Source: Rhodospirillaceae bacterium (GTDB taxonomy: Bacteria > Pseudomonadota > Alphaproteobacteria > Puniceispirillales > Puniceispirillaceae). From it: a stretch of 41,825 nt of DNA. The notes beneath the pieces were generated by a model that was not told the DNA's origin, searched no databases, and saw only the letters and a program-made list of their open reading frames with translations. Position numbers and translations under genes: made by a program. Of the stretch, positions 35,166 to 41,825 are shown in pieces. The stretch spans positions 1 to 41,825 of the forward strand of contig PCBG01000017.1 of NCBI GenBank assembly GCA_002731315.1, written 5' to 3'. Numbering within the stretch: the first letter of the stretch is position 1; each line of letters opens with the position of its first letter.

Positions 35166-36602
35166 TCACCCGTAGATCTCGCTTGAATATCGGGTGGCTA
35201 GGAAAGCCTCCAGGCCCTCAATGCCGCCTTCATGCCCATAGCCGCTAAATTTCAGGCCTCCGAAGGGCGTTTCAACCGAATGCACATGCAGCGAATTAAT
35301 GGCTAGCATGCCAGCTTCGATCTCCGTTTTCAGAATACCAGCAGTTTTTGCGCTTTTGGTAAAGGCATAGGCGGCCAGTCCGAACGGCAGGCTGTTCGCC
35401 CTGTCGATTACCTCTTCAAGCGATGAAAACCGAGCGGTGGGTGCAATAGGGCCGAACGGCTCTTCGGTCATGATCCTAGCCGTGTCCGGTGCCTCCTTCA
35501 GCAATGTTGGGGCAAAGAAGCTTCCTTCGCTCTGGATCCGGGACCCGCCAACCAGAAGTTCGGCACCCTTGCTGACAGCATCCGAGACAAATCCATCCAT
35601 GATGTCGATACGGCGTTCGGCCACAAGCGGGCCCATATTCACATTTTCATCAAGGCCGTCACCAACCTTAACAGCCTCAACCTGTTCCTTGAAAAAGGCT
35701 AGGAATTTATCATGGATGCCGTCCTGAACAAAGAAACGCGTTGGTGAAACACAGACCTGCCCAGCGTTGCGAAACTTGCCGGCAGCGCAAAGTTTTGCGG
35801 CAGACTCAATGTCGCAATCCTCGAACACCATCACAGGTGAATGGCCGCCAAGTTCCATCGTACAACGGATCATGTTCCGCGCTGCCAGTTGTTGCAGATG
35901 GATGCCAACAGGAACACTGCCTGTAAAGCTGAGCTTGCGTGGGATCGGGGAGGCAAGAAGATGCTCCGAGACTTCTGGTGGAATTCCGAAAACGATGTTC
36001 AGAACGCCGGCTGGCAGGCCGGCATCGGTCAATGCCCTGCCGATGGCAATGGCAGTTGCCGGGGTTTCTTCACTTGGTTTGATGGTTATGGAGCACCCAG
36101 CAGCCAGAGCGCCGGCCACCTTGCGCATCACATTGGTTGCTGGGAAGTTCCACGCAACAAAAGCTACCACAGGCCCGACTGGCTCCTTACGGGCTTCATG
36201 CTGCATGTTTGGAAAGCGTGACGCGATGATGCGGCCATAGATTCGTTTACCCTCCTCGGCATACCAGCGCAGCAGGTCAATGGCCGCGCGAAGTTCGATC
36301 CGAGATTCACCGATCGGCTTACCCATTTCACGTGTCAAATTGATGCAGATCCCTTCGAACCTTTCATCGAGCAGACTCGCGGCCTTTTCCATAAGGTCTT
36401 GGCGGTTGTGCGGCGTCATCTTTCGCCAGATATTGAATCCGTCAAGACTGCTCTGCAAAGCTGCATCAAGATCGGTTGGGCTGGCATGAGGCAAGGTCCC
36501 TATGGTGCTGCCATCTGCCGGACAGATAACCGGTTCACTCTTGTTCGAGTTGCCGTCGGTCCATTCGCCGGCGATAAGCATCTTCAAGTCTGGATAGGAC
36601 AT
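35166..36602 (-). CDS. NAD(P)-dependent aldehyde dehydrogenase (betaine-aldehyde / succinate-semialdehyde type)
   Basis: 478 residues with the full ALDH active site: N152 in AWNFPATN, K175 in IKPSEETP, general base E250 in MELGGHSP and nucleophile C284 in NAGQVCVSPTR. It oxidises an aldehyde to the acid using NAD(P). It lies 57 bp downstream of the GMC oxidoreductase gene on the same strand, which fits a two-step alcohol to aldehyde to acid oxidation, as in choline to glycine betaine. The primary sequence looks closer to the succinate-semialdehyde branch, so the substrate is open. Confidence 0.92.
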   Translation of the reverse strand: MSYPDLKMLIAGEWTDGNSNKSEPVICPADGSTIGTLPHASPTDLDAALQSSLDGFNIWRKMTPHNRQDLMEKAASLLDERFEGICINLTREMGKPIGESRIELRAAIDLLRWYAEEGKRIYGRIIASRFPNMQHEARKEPVGPVVAFVAWNFPATNVMRKVAGALAAGCSITIKPSEETPATAIAIGRALTDAGLPAGVLNIVFGIPPEVSEHLLASPIPRKLSFTGSVPVGIHLQQLAARNMIRCTMELGGHSPVMVFEDCDIESAAKLCAAGKFRNAGQVCVSPTRFFVQDGIHDKFLAFFKEQVEAVKVGDGLDENVNMGPLVAERRIDIMDGFVSDAVSKGAELLVGGSRIQSEGSFFAPTLLKEAPDTARIMTEEPFGPIAPTARFSSLEEVIDRANSLPFGLAAYAFTKSAKTAGILKTEIEAGMLAINSLHVHSVETPFGGLKFSGYGHEGGIEGLEAFLATRYSSEIYG

Positions 36603-36659
36603 TCGGCTCTCCTGTTATTTTCCTTTAAACCAAGACAGTGATTTGAAAGCTTTTGTAAT

Positions 36660-38267
36660 CTAGGATGCGGAGAGTATCATGTCGGCAGCTTTTTCGGCGA
36701 TCATATAGGTGGAGGCATTGGTGTTCGCCGATGTAATTAGGGGCATAACCGACGCATCCACAACCCGCAATCCATCAACGCCGCGCACCTTGAGATCAGG
36801 GCTGACAACGGCATCATCATCAACACCCATTCTGCACGTGCCCGTGCAGTGATAGACGGTGCCGCCGCCTGATCGCGCGGAGTCCAGAATTTCTCCATCT
36901 GTTTTCACATCCGGACCTGGTACCATCTCGATATCCCACAAATGCCGGAACTCATCCTGCTGATAGATATTACGAAGCATCTTGATACCGGCAATGATAG
37001 TTTTCTGATCAAGCTCAGTGTCCAAGTAATTTGGATATATTCTTGGATCTGCGTTGGGGTCCTTCGAGACAATATCCACGCGACCACGCGACTCAGGGTG
37101 ACACTGCCAAACCGCTGCGGTAAAGCCCGGATAGTCGTGCAGCGGATCCCCAGGCCTGTCGACTGAAAGCGGCATTACATTGAACTGGATGTCCGGACGT
37201 GCGGATGGCGCATATTCAGTTCGTGCACCTCCACCAAGTTGACCGGCCCCAACAGTCAAGGCGCCGCGTCCCCGAATAGCCCAATTCAACCCCATCAAGA
37301 CTAACGAAAACGGATTACGGATTTGATTGTTGAGAGACCTTTTTTCTTTCATCCTGACAATAGTTCGCATCTGATAGTGATCTTGCAGATTTCCACCAAC
37401 CTCGGGTCGGTTTACAATAACTGGAATCTCCAATTTCTTAAGTAAGCTTCCAGGGCCAATGCCTGACAGTTGCAAAAGTTGAGGCGACTGGATGGCGCCA
37501 GCACTGAGAATGACCTCTTGGTTTGCCATTATCTCCATTGTTTCATTATTGTGACGAAACCTTATGCCTTTTACTTGCCTACCAGAGATAACAATTTTTT
37601 CTACCAGTACATTGGTCATTACCGTGAGATTTGAACGAGTTAAGGCCGGCTTTAGGAATGCATTGGCTGCGCTACTGCGCCATCTGCGTCCAATAGAAAG
37701 GTGATAAGCGCCAACGCCAAGTGTTGTGGCGCCGTTGAAATCATCATTATGAGTGAGGCCGAGCTGTCTGGCTGCGCGAAGCCATGCATCACAATGCGGA
37801 TGATTGTTACGAAGCTGTGAGACCTGAAGTTCGCCATGGCTTCCATGATATTGTGAAGGCGGCCCGGTGAATGACTCCACGCGGCGAAAGTGGGGCAGCA
37901 CATCGGCCGAAGACCAGCCCAAGTTTCCAAGCTCTGCCCATTCATCAAAGGTTTCTTTTTGGCCGCGAATGAAAATCAGCCCATTGATGCTGCTTGAGCC
38001 TCCGATCACCTTGCCACGGGGCCAGTCAATTGAGCGGCCGGCGGTACCTTCGGAAGGCGTTGTTGCGAAATGGCGTGAAACTGACGGGTTGTTGATCGAC
38101 CTGAAATACCCAACCGGAAGTTTCAGCCAGAAATTTTTATCCCAGCTGCCCGCCTCCACCAGTAAGACCTTATTTCTTGATTTAGCTGATAGCCTGTTTG
38201 CCAGAAGGCAGCCCGCCGAACCGGCACCAACAATGATGTGGGTGAATGGGCCATTAATGGGCTTCAT
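36660..38267 (-). CDS. GMC-family FAD alcohol dehydrogenase (choline-dehydrogenase-like)
   Basis: 535 residues from ATG 38267 (AGG 9 bases upstream); ATG 38285 is the alternative. It has the FAD motif IIVGAGSAGCLLANRLS, GMC signature 1 in WPRGKVIGGSSSINGL, signature 2 in SAGAIQSPQLLQLSGIG and the catalytic His in YHCTGTCRMG. Near the C terminus, SANTNASTYMIAEKAA carries the catalytic Asn. It oxidises an alcohol to an aldehyde, feeding the aldehyde dehydrogenase downstream. Choline is the natural guess beside choline-sulfatase-like genes, but the GMC family is broad. It is divergent from a GntR regulator. Confidence 0.92.
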   Translation of the reverse strand: MKPINGPFTHIIVGAGSAGCLLANRLSAKSRNKVLLVEAGSWDKNFWLKLPVGYFRSINNPSVSRHFATTPSEGTAGRSIDWPRGKVIGGSSSINGLIFIRGQKETFDEWAELGNLGWSSADVLPHFRRVESFTGPPSQYHGSHGELQVSQLRNNHPHCDAWLRAARQLGLTHNDDFNGATTLGVGAYHLSIGRRWRSSAANAFLKPALTRSNLTVMTNVLVEKIVISGRQVKGIRFRHNNETMEIMANQEVILSAGAIQSPQLLQLSGIGPGSLLKKLEIPVIVNRPEVGGNLQDHYQMRTIVRMKEKRSLNNQIRNPFSLVLMGLNWAIRGRGALTVGAGQLGGGARTEYAPSARPDIQFNVMPLSVDRPGDPLHDYPGFTAAVWQCHPESRGRVDIVSKDPNADPRIYPNYLDTELDQKTIIAGIKMLRNIYQQDEFRHLWDIEMVPGPDVKTDGEILDSARSGGGTVYHCTGTCRMGVDDDAVVSPDLKVRGVDGLRVVDASVMPLITSANTNASTYMIAEKAADMILSAS

Positions 38268-38285
38268 GGAGAAAAACCTAAACAT

Positions 38286-38417
38286 TCTATATTTATTATG
38301 TTATGAGCTTTATATCAAGTTAGCCAAACTGGCAAGTCCTTTGGTCTCGCGAGGGGAGGTTCGGCATGGCGGGCAGCCGTCAACCGGGAGGGTTTTTTTG
38401 TTTCGGAAGGCTTTCAA
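38286..38417. promoter_or_regulatory. Divergent promoter region between GMC oxidoreductase and GntR genes
   Basis: The half nearest the GMC gene is AT-rich (TATATTTATTATG). A short inverted repeat GCCA-AAC-TGGC (38323-38333) lies near the middle and could be a GntR operator. No strong ribosome-binding site precedes ATG 38418; only GGAAGG about 14 bases upstream. Confidence 0.35.
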
Positions 38418-39155
38418 ATGAAGGACATTACCTTGGCCCTGGATCGAACCCAGCCATTGCCGTTGTATTACCAGACATATGAGGTGTTGCGCTCGCAGCT
38501 TGCCAGCGGCATTTGGAAAGTTGGCGACTTTTTGCCACCAATTCCCGACTTGGCTTCCCGTTTCAGTGTCTCTGTGGTGACCATTCGCCAGGCGATTGAT
38601 TTATTGCGGCAGGATGGCTTAGTCCGTTCTGAACGTGGCCGCGGCACCTCGGTGTTGGCGGGTAAGTTGGGTGCCCGGCCATTGGATCTCAAATCTAAAG
38701 TAAGTGACCTGATCCGGCTTTATGAAGACGATAGTCCAGAGCAGGAGCCTCTTGACGAAGGCGTTGCCATGCCGACTCTTTCAGAGTCGGATTTCAATCT
38801 TTGTAAATCCTATTTCTTTATCAAGCGGGCGCATGTTCGTGACGGTATGAGATACTGTCTGATCACGCTTCATATCGAGGAAGAGTTGTTCCGAAGGAAC
38901 GAATCGGACTTCCGTCAGAGGTTAGCACTGCCAGTGTTATTTGAAAGCGTGGATCTGAAAATCGGGCGGGTCTGGCAGACACTGACGATCGAAAAAGCCG
39001 ATCACATGGTAGCTGCCTCTTTGAAAATTCTGTCAGGTGATCCGGTTGCGAGAGTGAAACGTTATATTACCGATAGCTCGAATAGTCTGATTTATTTTGC
39101 AGAGGCGTATAATCGGCATGACTGTGTCCAGTATAGGATGGAGTTGAAGGTATGA
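38418..39155 (+). CDS. GntR-family (HutC/UTRA type) transcriptional regulator
   Basis: 245 residues. The winged helix is at about 15-80: LPLYYQTYEVLRSQLASGIWKVGD, then PDLASRFSVSVVTIRQAIDLLRQDGLV and a GRGTSV wing. A UTRA-like effector domain follows (about 95-240). It overlaps the next enzyme gene by 4 bases (ATGA), so it probably controls the downstream enolase and dioxygenase genes and perhaps the divergent GMC/ALDH genes. The effector is unknown. Confidence 0.9.
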   Translation: MKDITLALDRTQPLPLYYQTYEVLRSQLASGIWKVGDFLPPIPDLASRFSVSVVTIRQAIDLLRQDGLVRSERGRGTSVLAGKLGARPLDLKSKVSDLIRLYEDDSPEQEPLDEGVAMPTLSESDFNLCKSYFFIKRAHVRDGMRYCLITLHIEEELFRRNESDFRQRLALPVLFESVDLKIGRVWQTLTIEKADHMVAASLKILSGDPVARVKRYITDSSNSLIYFAEAYNRHDCVQYRMELKV

Positions 39156-40270
39156 TCAGGATCGAGCGACTGGAGGCTATCGTCTATCGCTATCCTCTGG
39201 AAACGCCTGTGCAAACCTCCTTTGGGCTGATGGCCGACCGACCAATGGTCGTGGTCAGGCTCACGAACCATGACGGTGTCATCGGCTGGGGTGAAATCTG
39301 GTGTAATTTTCCGAACGTCGGCGCGGAACATCGTGCCAGACTGGCTGAAAATATAATTGCCCCAATCCTGATACAAAGTGATTTTGGATCACCTGAGGAG
39401 GCGTTTGATCATCTAACCGATGCCACCTGGGTGCTGGGCTTGCAGACTGGTGAAATTGGGCCATTGGCGCAGGTTATCGCCGGTGTGGAAATCGCTCTTG
39501 CCGACATCGCTGGCAAGCTGGCGGGTGTTCCGCTGTGGAAATTATACGGTGGTGCTACTGACAGCGTGTCAGTCTATGCCAGCGGTATAAACCCGTCCAA
39601 GCCGGAAATTATTGCTATGGCGGCAGTCGATTCTGGCTATCAGGCGTTAAAGCTGAAGATCGGCTTTGGGGTAGAAATAGACACCCGTAATCTTGCCGTG
39701 CTCCGCAATCTTCTGGGGGCGGAAGGGCAATTGATGGCCGATGCCAACCAAGCTTGGACTGTCGATGAGGCCAGCACGATGCTGGACCGACTTGCGCCCT
39801 TCAACTTGGCATGGTTGGAAGAACCGATTGCGGCTGACCGGCCGGAGTCCGAATGGCGCTCGCTTAAGGAGCTGGCCAGCATGCAATTGGCAGCGGGTGA
39901 GAACATCTCGAGCCAAGAGGCATATGCCTCTTGGCTGTGTTCAGACATTCTCGGCGTGATGCAGCCTGATTTGGCCAAATGGGGTGGTTTCAGCAAGACT
40001 TTACCGGTTGCAAGGCAGATTATCGCGTCGGGCAAACGCTATTGCCCACATTATCTTGGGGGCGGGATCGGCTTGGTGGCCTCAGCGCATGCCCTGGCCG
40101 CCGTTGGAGGGGATGGTTTGCTGGAAGTGGACATCAATGCCAATCCACTTAGAAGCGAACTTGCAGGTGACCTTTTATCAAAAGAAAAGGGAAAAGCATG
40201 CCTGGGGGATGCGCCCGGCCTTGGTTATGAGCCAGATCTGTTTTCTGTTCAGCAATACAGGGTCTTTTGA
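39152..40270 (+). CDS. Mandelate racemase / muconate lactonising enzyme-like enolase-superfamily protein
   Basis: 372 residues with the complete mandelate-racemase-subgroup active site: K167 and K169 in ALKLKIG, metal ligands D197 (MADANQAW), E223 (WLEEP) and E250 (AAGEN), and the D273 / H300 dyad (QPDLAKWGG, CPHYLGGGIG). Positions run only 2-3 residues from the reference enzyme. Such proteins remove a proton next to a carboxylate to racemise, dehydrate or cycloisomerise acids. It is co-transcribed with a GntR regulator and a dioxygenase. Sugar-acid or amino-acid-betaine chemistry cannot be decided from sequence. Confidence 0.9.
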   Translation: MIRIERLEAIVYRYPLETPVQTSFGLMADRPMVVVRLTNHDGVIGWGEIWCNFPNVGAEHRARLAENIIAPILIQSDFGSPEEAFDHLTDATWVLGLQTGEIGPLAQVIAGVEIALADIAGKLAGVPLWKLYGGATDSVSVYASGINPSKPEIIAMAAVDSGYQALKLKIGFGVEIDTRNLAVLRNLLGAEGQLMADANQAWTVDEASTMLDRLAPFNLAWLEEPIAADRPESEWRSLKELASMQLAAGENISSQEAYASWLCSDILGVMQPDLAKWGGFSKTLPVARQIIASGKRYCPHYLGGGIGLVASAHALAAVGGDGLLEVDINANPLRSELAGDLLSKEKGKACLGDAPGLGYEPDLFSVQQYRVF

Positions 40271-40320
40271 CCACCTCTTGTGCAGTGGAATATCTTAACG
40301 GTTTTATTAAGGAGGAAATT

Positions 40321-41169
40321 ATGGGGCTGCATGTTGAAAACACCGACGCTTCATTTGGTGCCTTTGTTACCGGAGTTGATCTGAGAAAGGACCTATCGTC
40401 AGATCTCGTTGCGGAATTACGTGACCTTTGGCTTAAACACAAAGTGCTTGCCTTTCCAGAACAGGAGATGAACGACAGGGATCTGGAGCGGTTCTCTCTG
40501 TATTTTGGTGAGTTTGGAGAGGATCCCTTTCTTGGACATATTGAAGGTCACGAAAACATTGCTGCCATACAACGTAACGCGGATGAAACAACGCCTATCT
40601 TTGCAGAGAATCTGCATTCTGACTGGAGTTTTCTGGATGTGCCGCCGGCTGGTACGTGCCTTTTTGGTATAATAATACCCCCTTCGGGCGGCAATACCTT
40701 GTTCGCTGATCAGGTGGCTGCTTACGAAAATCTGCCAGATAACCTGCGCGGCCAGGCGGATACTCTCGTTGCAATCCATTCAGCCAAAAAAGGTTACGCA
40801 CCCGATGGAAAATTCGGCGCGGCTGATAAGGCCAAAGGACGGTCGATGAATATCATCACCAGTGAATCAGCTAGTAAGCAAACACAGCATCCCTTCGTGC
40901 GAACTCATCACGAAACAGGACAAAAGGCGCTATTTTCATCGGCCGCATATGTCCAAGGTTTTGTGGGGTTTGACCAACAGGAAAGCGAGCAGTTGCTCGC
41001 AACGGTTTATGAATACCAAAGTGCCGAGGAGGTGCTCTATTCCCACAAATGGTCCGCCAACATGCTGCTCATATGGGATAACCGGTCACTTCTGCATGCG
41101 GCAACCGGCGGCTATGACGGCTATGACAGGTTGCTTCATCGCACTACCATCGCTGATACACGTTTTTAG
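40321..41169 (+). CDS. TauD/TfdA-family Fe(II)/2-oxoglutarate dioxygenase
   Basis: 282 residues from ATG 40321, which has AAGGAGG just upstream; the open frame continues 18 codons further but without a start signal. Iron ligands are H99 and D101 in NLHSDWSF and H259 in RSLLHAATG, and R274 in LLHRTT should bind 2-oxoglutarate. Family members oxidise taurine, alkyl sulfates, 2,4-D or carnitine-like betaines, typically splitting off sulfite, an aldehyde or another leaving group. It follows the enolase-superfamily gene by 50 bp on the same strand. Near sulfatases and a choline-type dehydrogenase, a sulfur ester or quaternary amine is a reasonable but unproven substrate. Confidence 0.92.
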   Translation: MGLHVENTDASFGAFVTGVDLRKDLSSDLVAELRDLWLKHKVLAFPEQEMNDRDLERFSLYFGEFGEDPFLGHIEGHENIAAIQRNADETTPIFAENLHSDWSFLDVPPAGTCLFGIIIPPSGGNTLFADQVAAYENLPDNLRGQADTLVAIHSAKKGYAPDGKFGAADKAKGRSMNIITSESASKQTQHPFVRTHHETGQKALFSSAAYVQGFVGFDQQESEQLLATVYEYQSAEEVLYSHKWSANMLLIWDNRSLLHAATGGYDGYDRLLHRTTIADTRF

Positions 41170-41825
41170 TTTGTTTAATTTAAAGACCAGTTAAGTTCTT
41201 CTAGCTCTGTCGCGGCAGACAAGGATTACTAAGAATGCTTGAGACTCTGTTTTTCCGATGGATGGCACAGGCCTCCAAATCCTTTTAGATGTTTTGTCGG
41301 ACCCGGAAACGTGGCGCTTGGGTTGGGGCATTCCAGAAACGACTATATATCAACGGCTTAAAGGCGCCCAAATTCAGGTGCATGTAACGGCGGTGGCGTA
41401 CCGCTTCAACCGGTGTTACTTGCACCGCTCGGCATTTGCGATGGGTTGCTTGTCGTTTGACCTTATGCCTAGTAACATCGCCAGTTCTAGTTAAGCATAC
41501 AGAAAGTCATTTGTGATTGCGTCAAAAGGCTGACGCCCAGTTCCTGGGGCTGATCGTTGCTATTCACTGGTTCGCCAAATTAAAATGCTATGAATTTCAA
41601 ATTTTGTCGCCCAGGGCACTATAATCATTGGGTAGCCTAGTTCATTATAAACGCTATCAAAGATGCGATAACCGCATGTGACTTTTTGTTTGTATATATC
41701 GTATCAATTTGATATATTTATAGTCGTATATCATCTGCATCAAGGTCAGTTGTCTTGGACGGTTCGTATCAACTACTACCCTTAAATGAGGTGGCTCGAA
41801 AAGCTGACCGGCGTTTCAGCGTGGC
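41170..41825. other. 656-bp terminal region without a clear gene
   Basis: No convincing coding frame is present apart from the possible transposase remnant. Near the end, 41691-41735 is very AT-rich. It carries TATCAA-T-TTGATA (41702-41714) nested between ATATATC and GATATAT (41694-41717), which could be an operator or promoter for a gene starting near or beyond the window end. An ATG at 41786 opens a frame that runs off the edge but is too short to judge. Confidence 0.4.
41370..41494 (+). mobile_element. Possible decayed IS1595/ISXO2-type transposase C-terminal remnant
   Basis: A short reading frame ending at the TAA of 41492-41494 contains AVAYRFNRCYLHRS, which resembles the conserved YRFNRR-x-L block near the end of ISXO2-like transposases. 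The DDE domain is absent, no terminal inverted repeats were seen and similarity stops soon after the motif. It may be chance. Confidence 0.25.

Noticed and set aside
41258..41494. 78-codon frame as a genuine small gene
   Set aside because: No ribosome-binding site and low-complexity ends; only the short transposase-like motif is suggestive, so it is listed as a possible remnant instead.

Overview
The window reads as a chromosomal segment of a free-living, probably marine alphaproteobacterium. The 5S rRNA / initiator tRNA tail of an rRNA operon has the alphaproteobacterial order and tRNA form. The rest is dense catabolic DNA: tripartite (TTT) and TRAP-TAXI transporters, amine and amino-acid flavoenzymes, cytoplasmic sulfatases and a five-step histidine pathway. 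A SAR116-like or related lineage would fit, but that is inference from gene content only.

Layout. (1) 1-307: 3' end of 5S rRNA, terminator, tRNA-fMet, terminator. (2) 450-8204: a divergent solute-sensing and uptake unit. On the minus strand are a TctD/TctE two-component system and a periplasmic binding protein. On the plus strand are tctCBA, an AtuA/DUF1446 protein and a DUF4387 protein. (3) 8205-16994: a TRAP-TAXI transporter whose binding-protein gene carries an in-frame TAG, then a DadA-like flavoprotein and an overlapping four-gene set resembling HcnABC / D-hydroxyproline dehydrogenase / opine oxidase subunits. (4) 17004-25679: a gamma-glutamylputrescine-oxidase-like flavoprotein and the hut locus. 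hutF-hutC run leftward and hutI-H-G-U rightward, with a 14-bp palindrome inside the shared promoter. (5) 25898-38267: a sulfur-ester and amine-alcohol region with three cytoplasmic sulfatases around a LacI-type regulator, a second TRAP-TAXI transporter, an aldehyde dehydrogenase and a GMC (choline-dehydrogenase-like) oxidoreductase. (6) 38418-41169: a GntR regulator, an enolase-superfamily enzyme and a TauD/TfdA-type dioxygenase. (7) 41170-41825: no clear gene; a possible transposase remnant and an AT-rich palindromic stretch.

How the genes work together. The most interesting unit is region 5. A 17-bp motif with a CG-centred palindromic core, typical of LacI-family operators, occurs upstream of the sulfatase operon and twice, 43 bp apart centre to centre, upstream of the TAXI binding protein. 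This suggests one regulon: import of an intact sulfated small molecule by TRAP-TAXI, cytosolic desulfation by choline-sulfatase-like enzymes, then alcohol and aldehyde oxidation by the GMC and ALDH enzymes. That parallels choline-O-sulfate to choline to betaine aldehyde to glycine betaine, but with a TRAP-TAXI importer. The substrate is not proven by sequence. The hut locus uses the HutF/HutG route, which yields glutamate plus formate. Elsewhere, FAD/[2Fe-2S] amine dehydrogenases sit next to solute transporters, so the segment as a whole looks specialised for nitrogen-containing osmolytes and amino acids.
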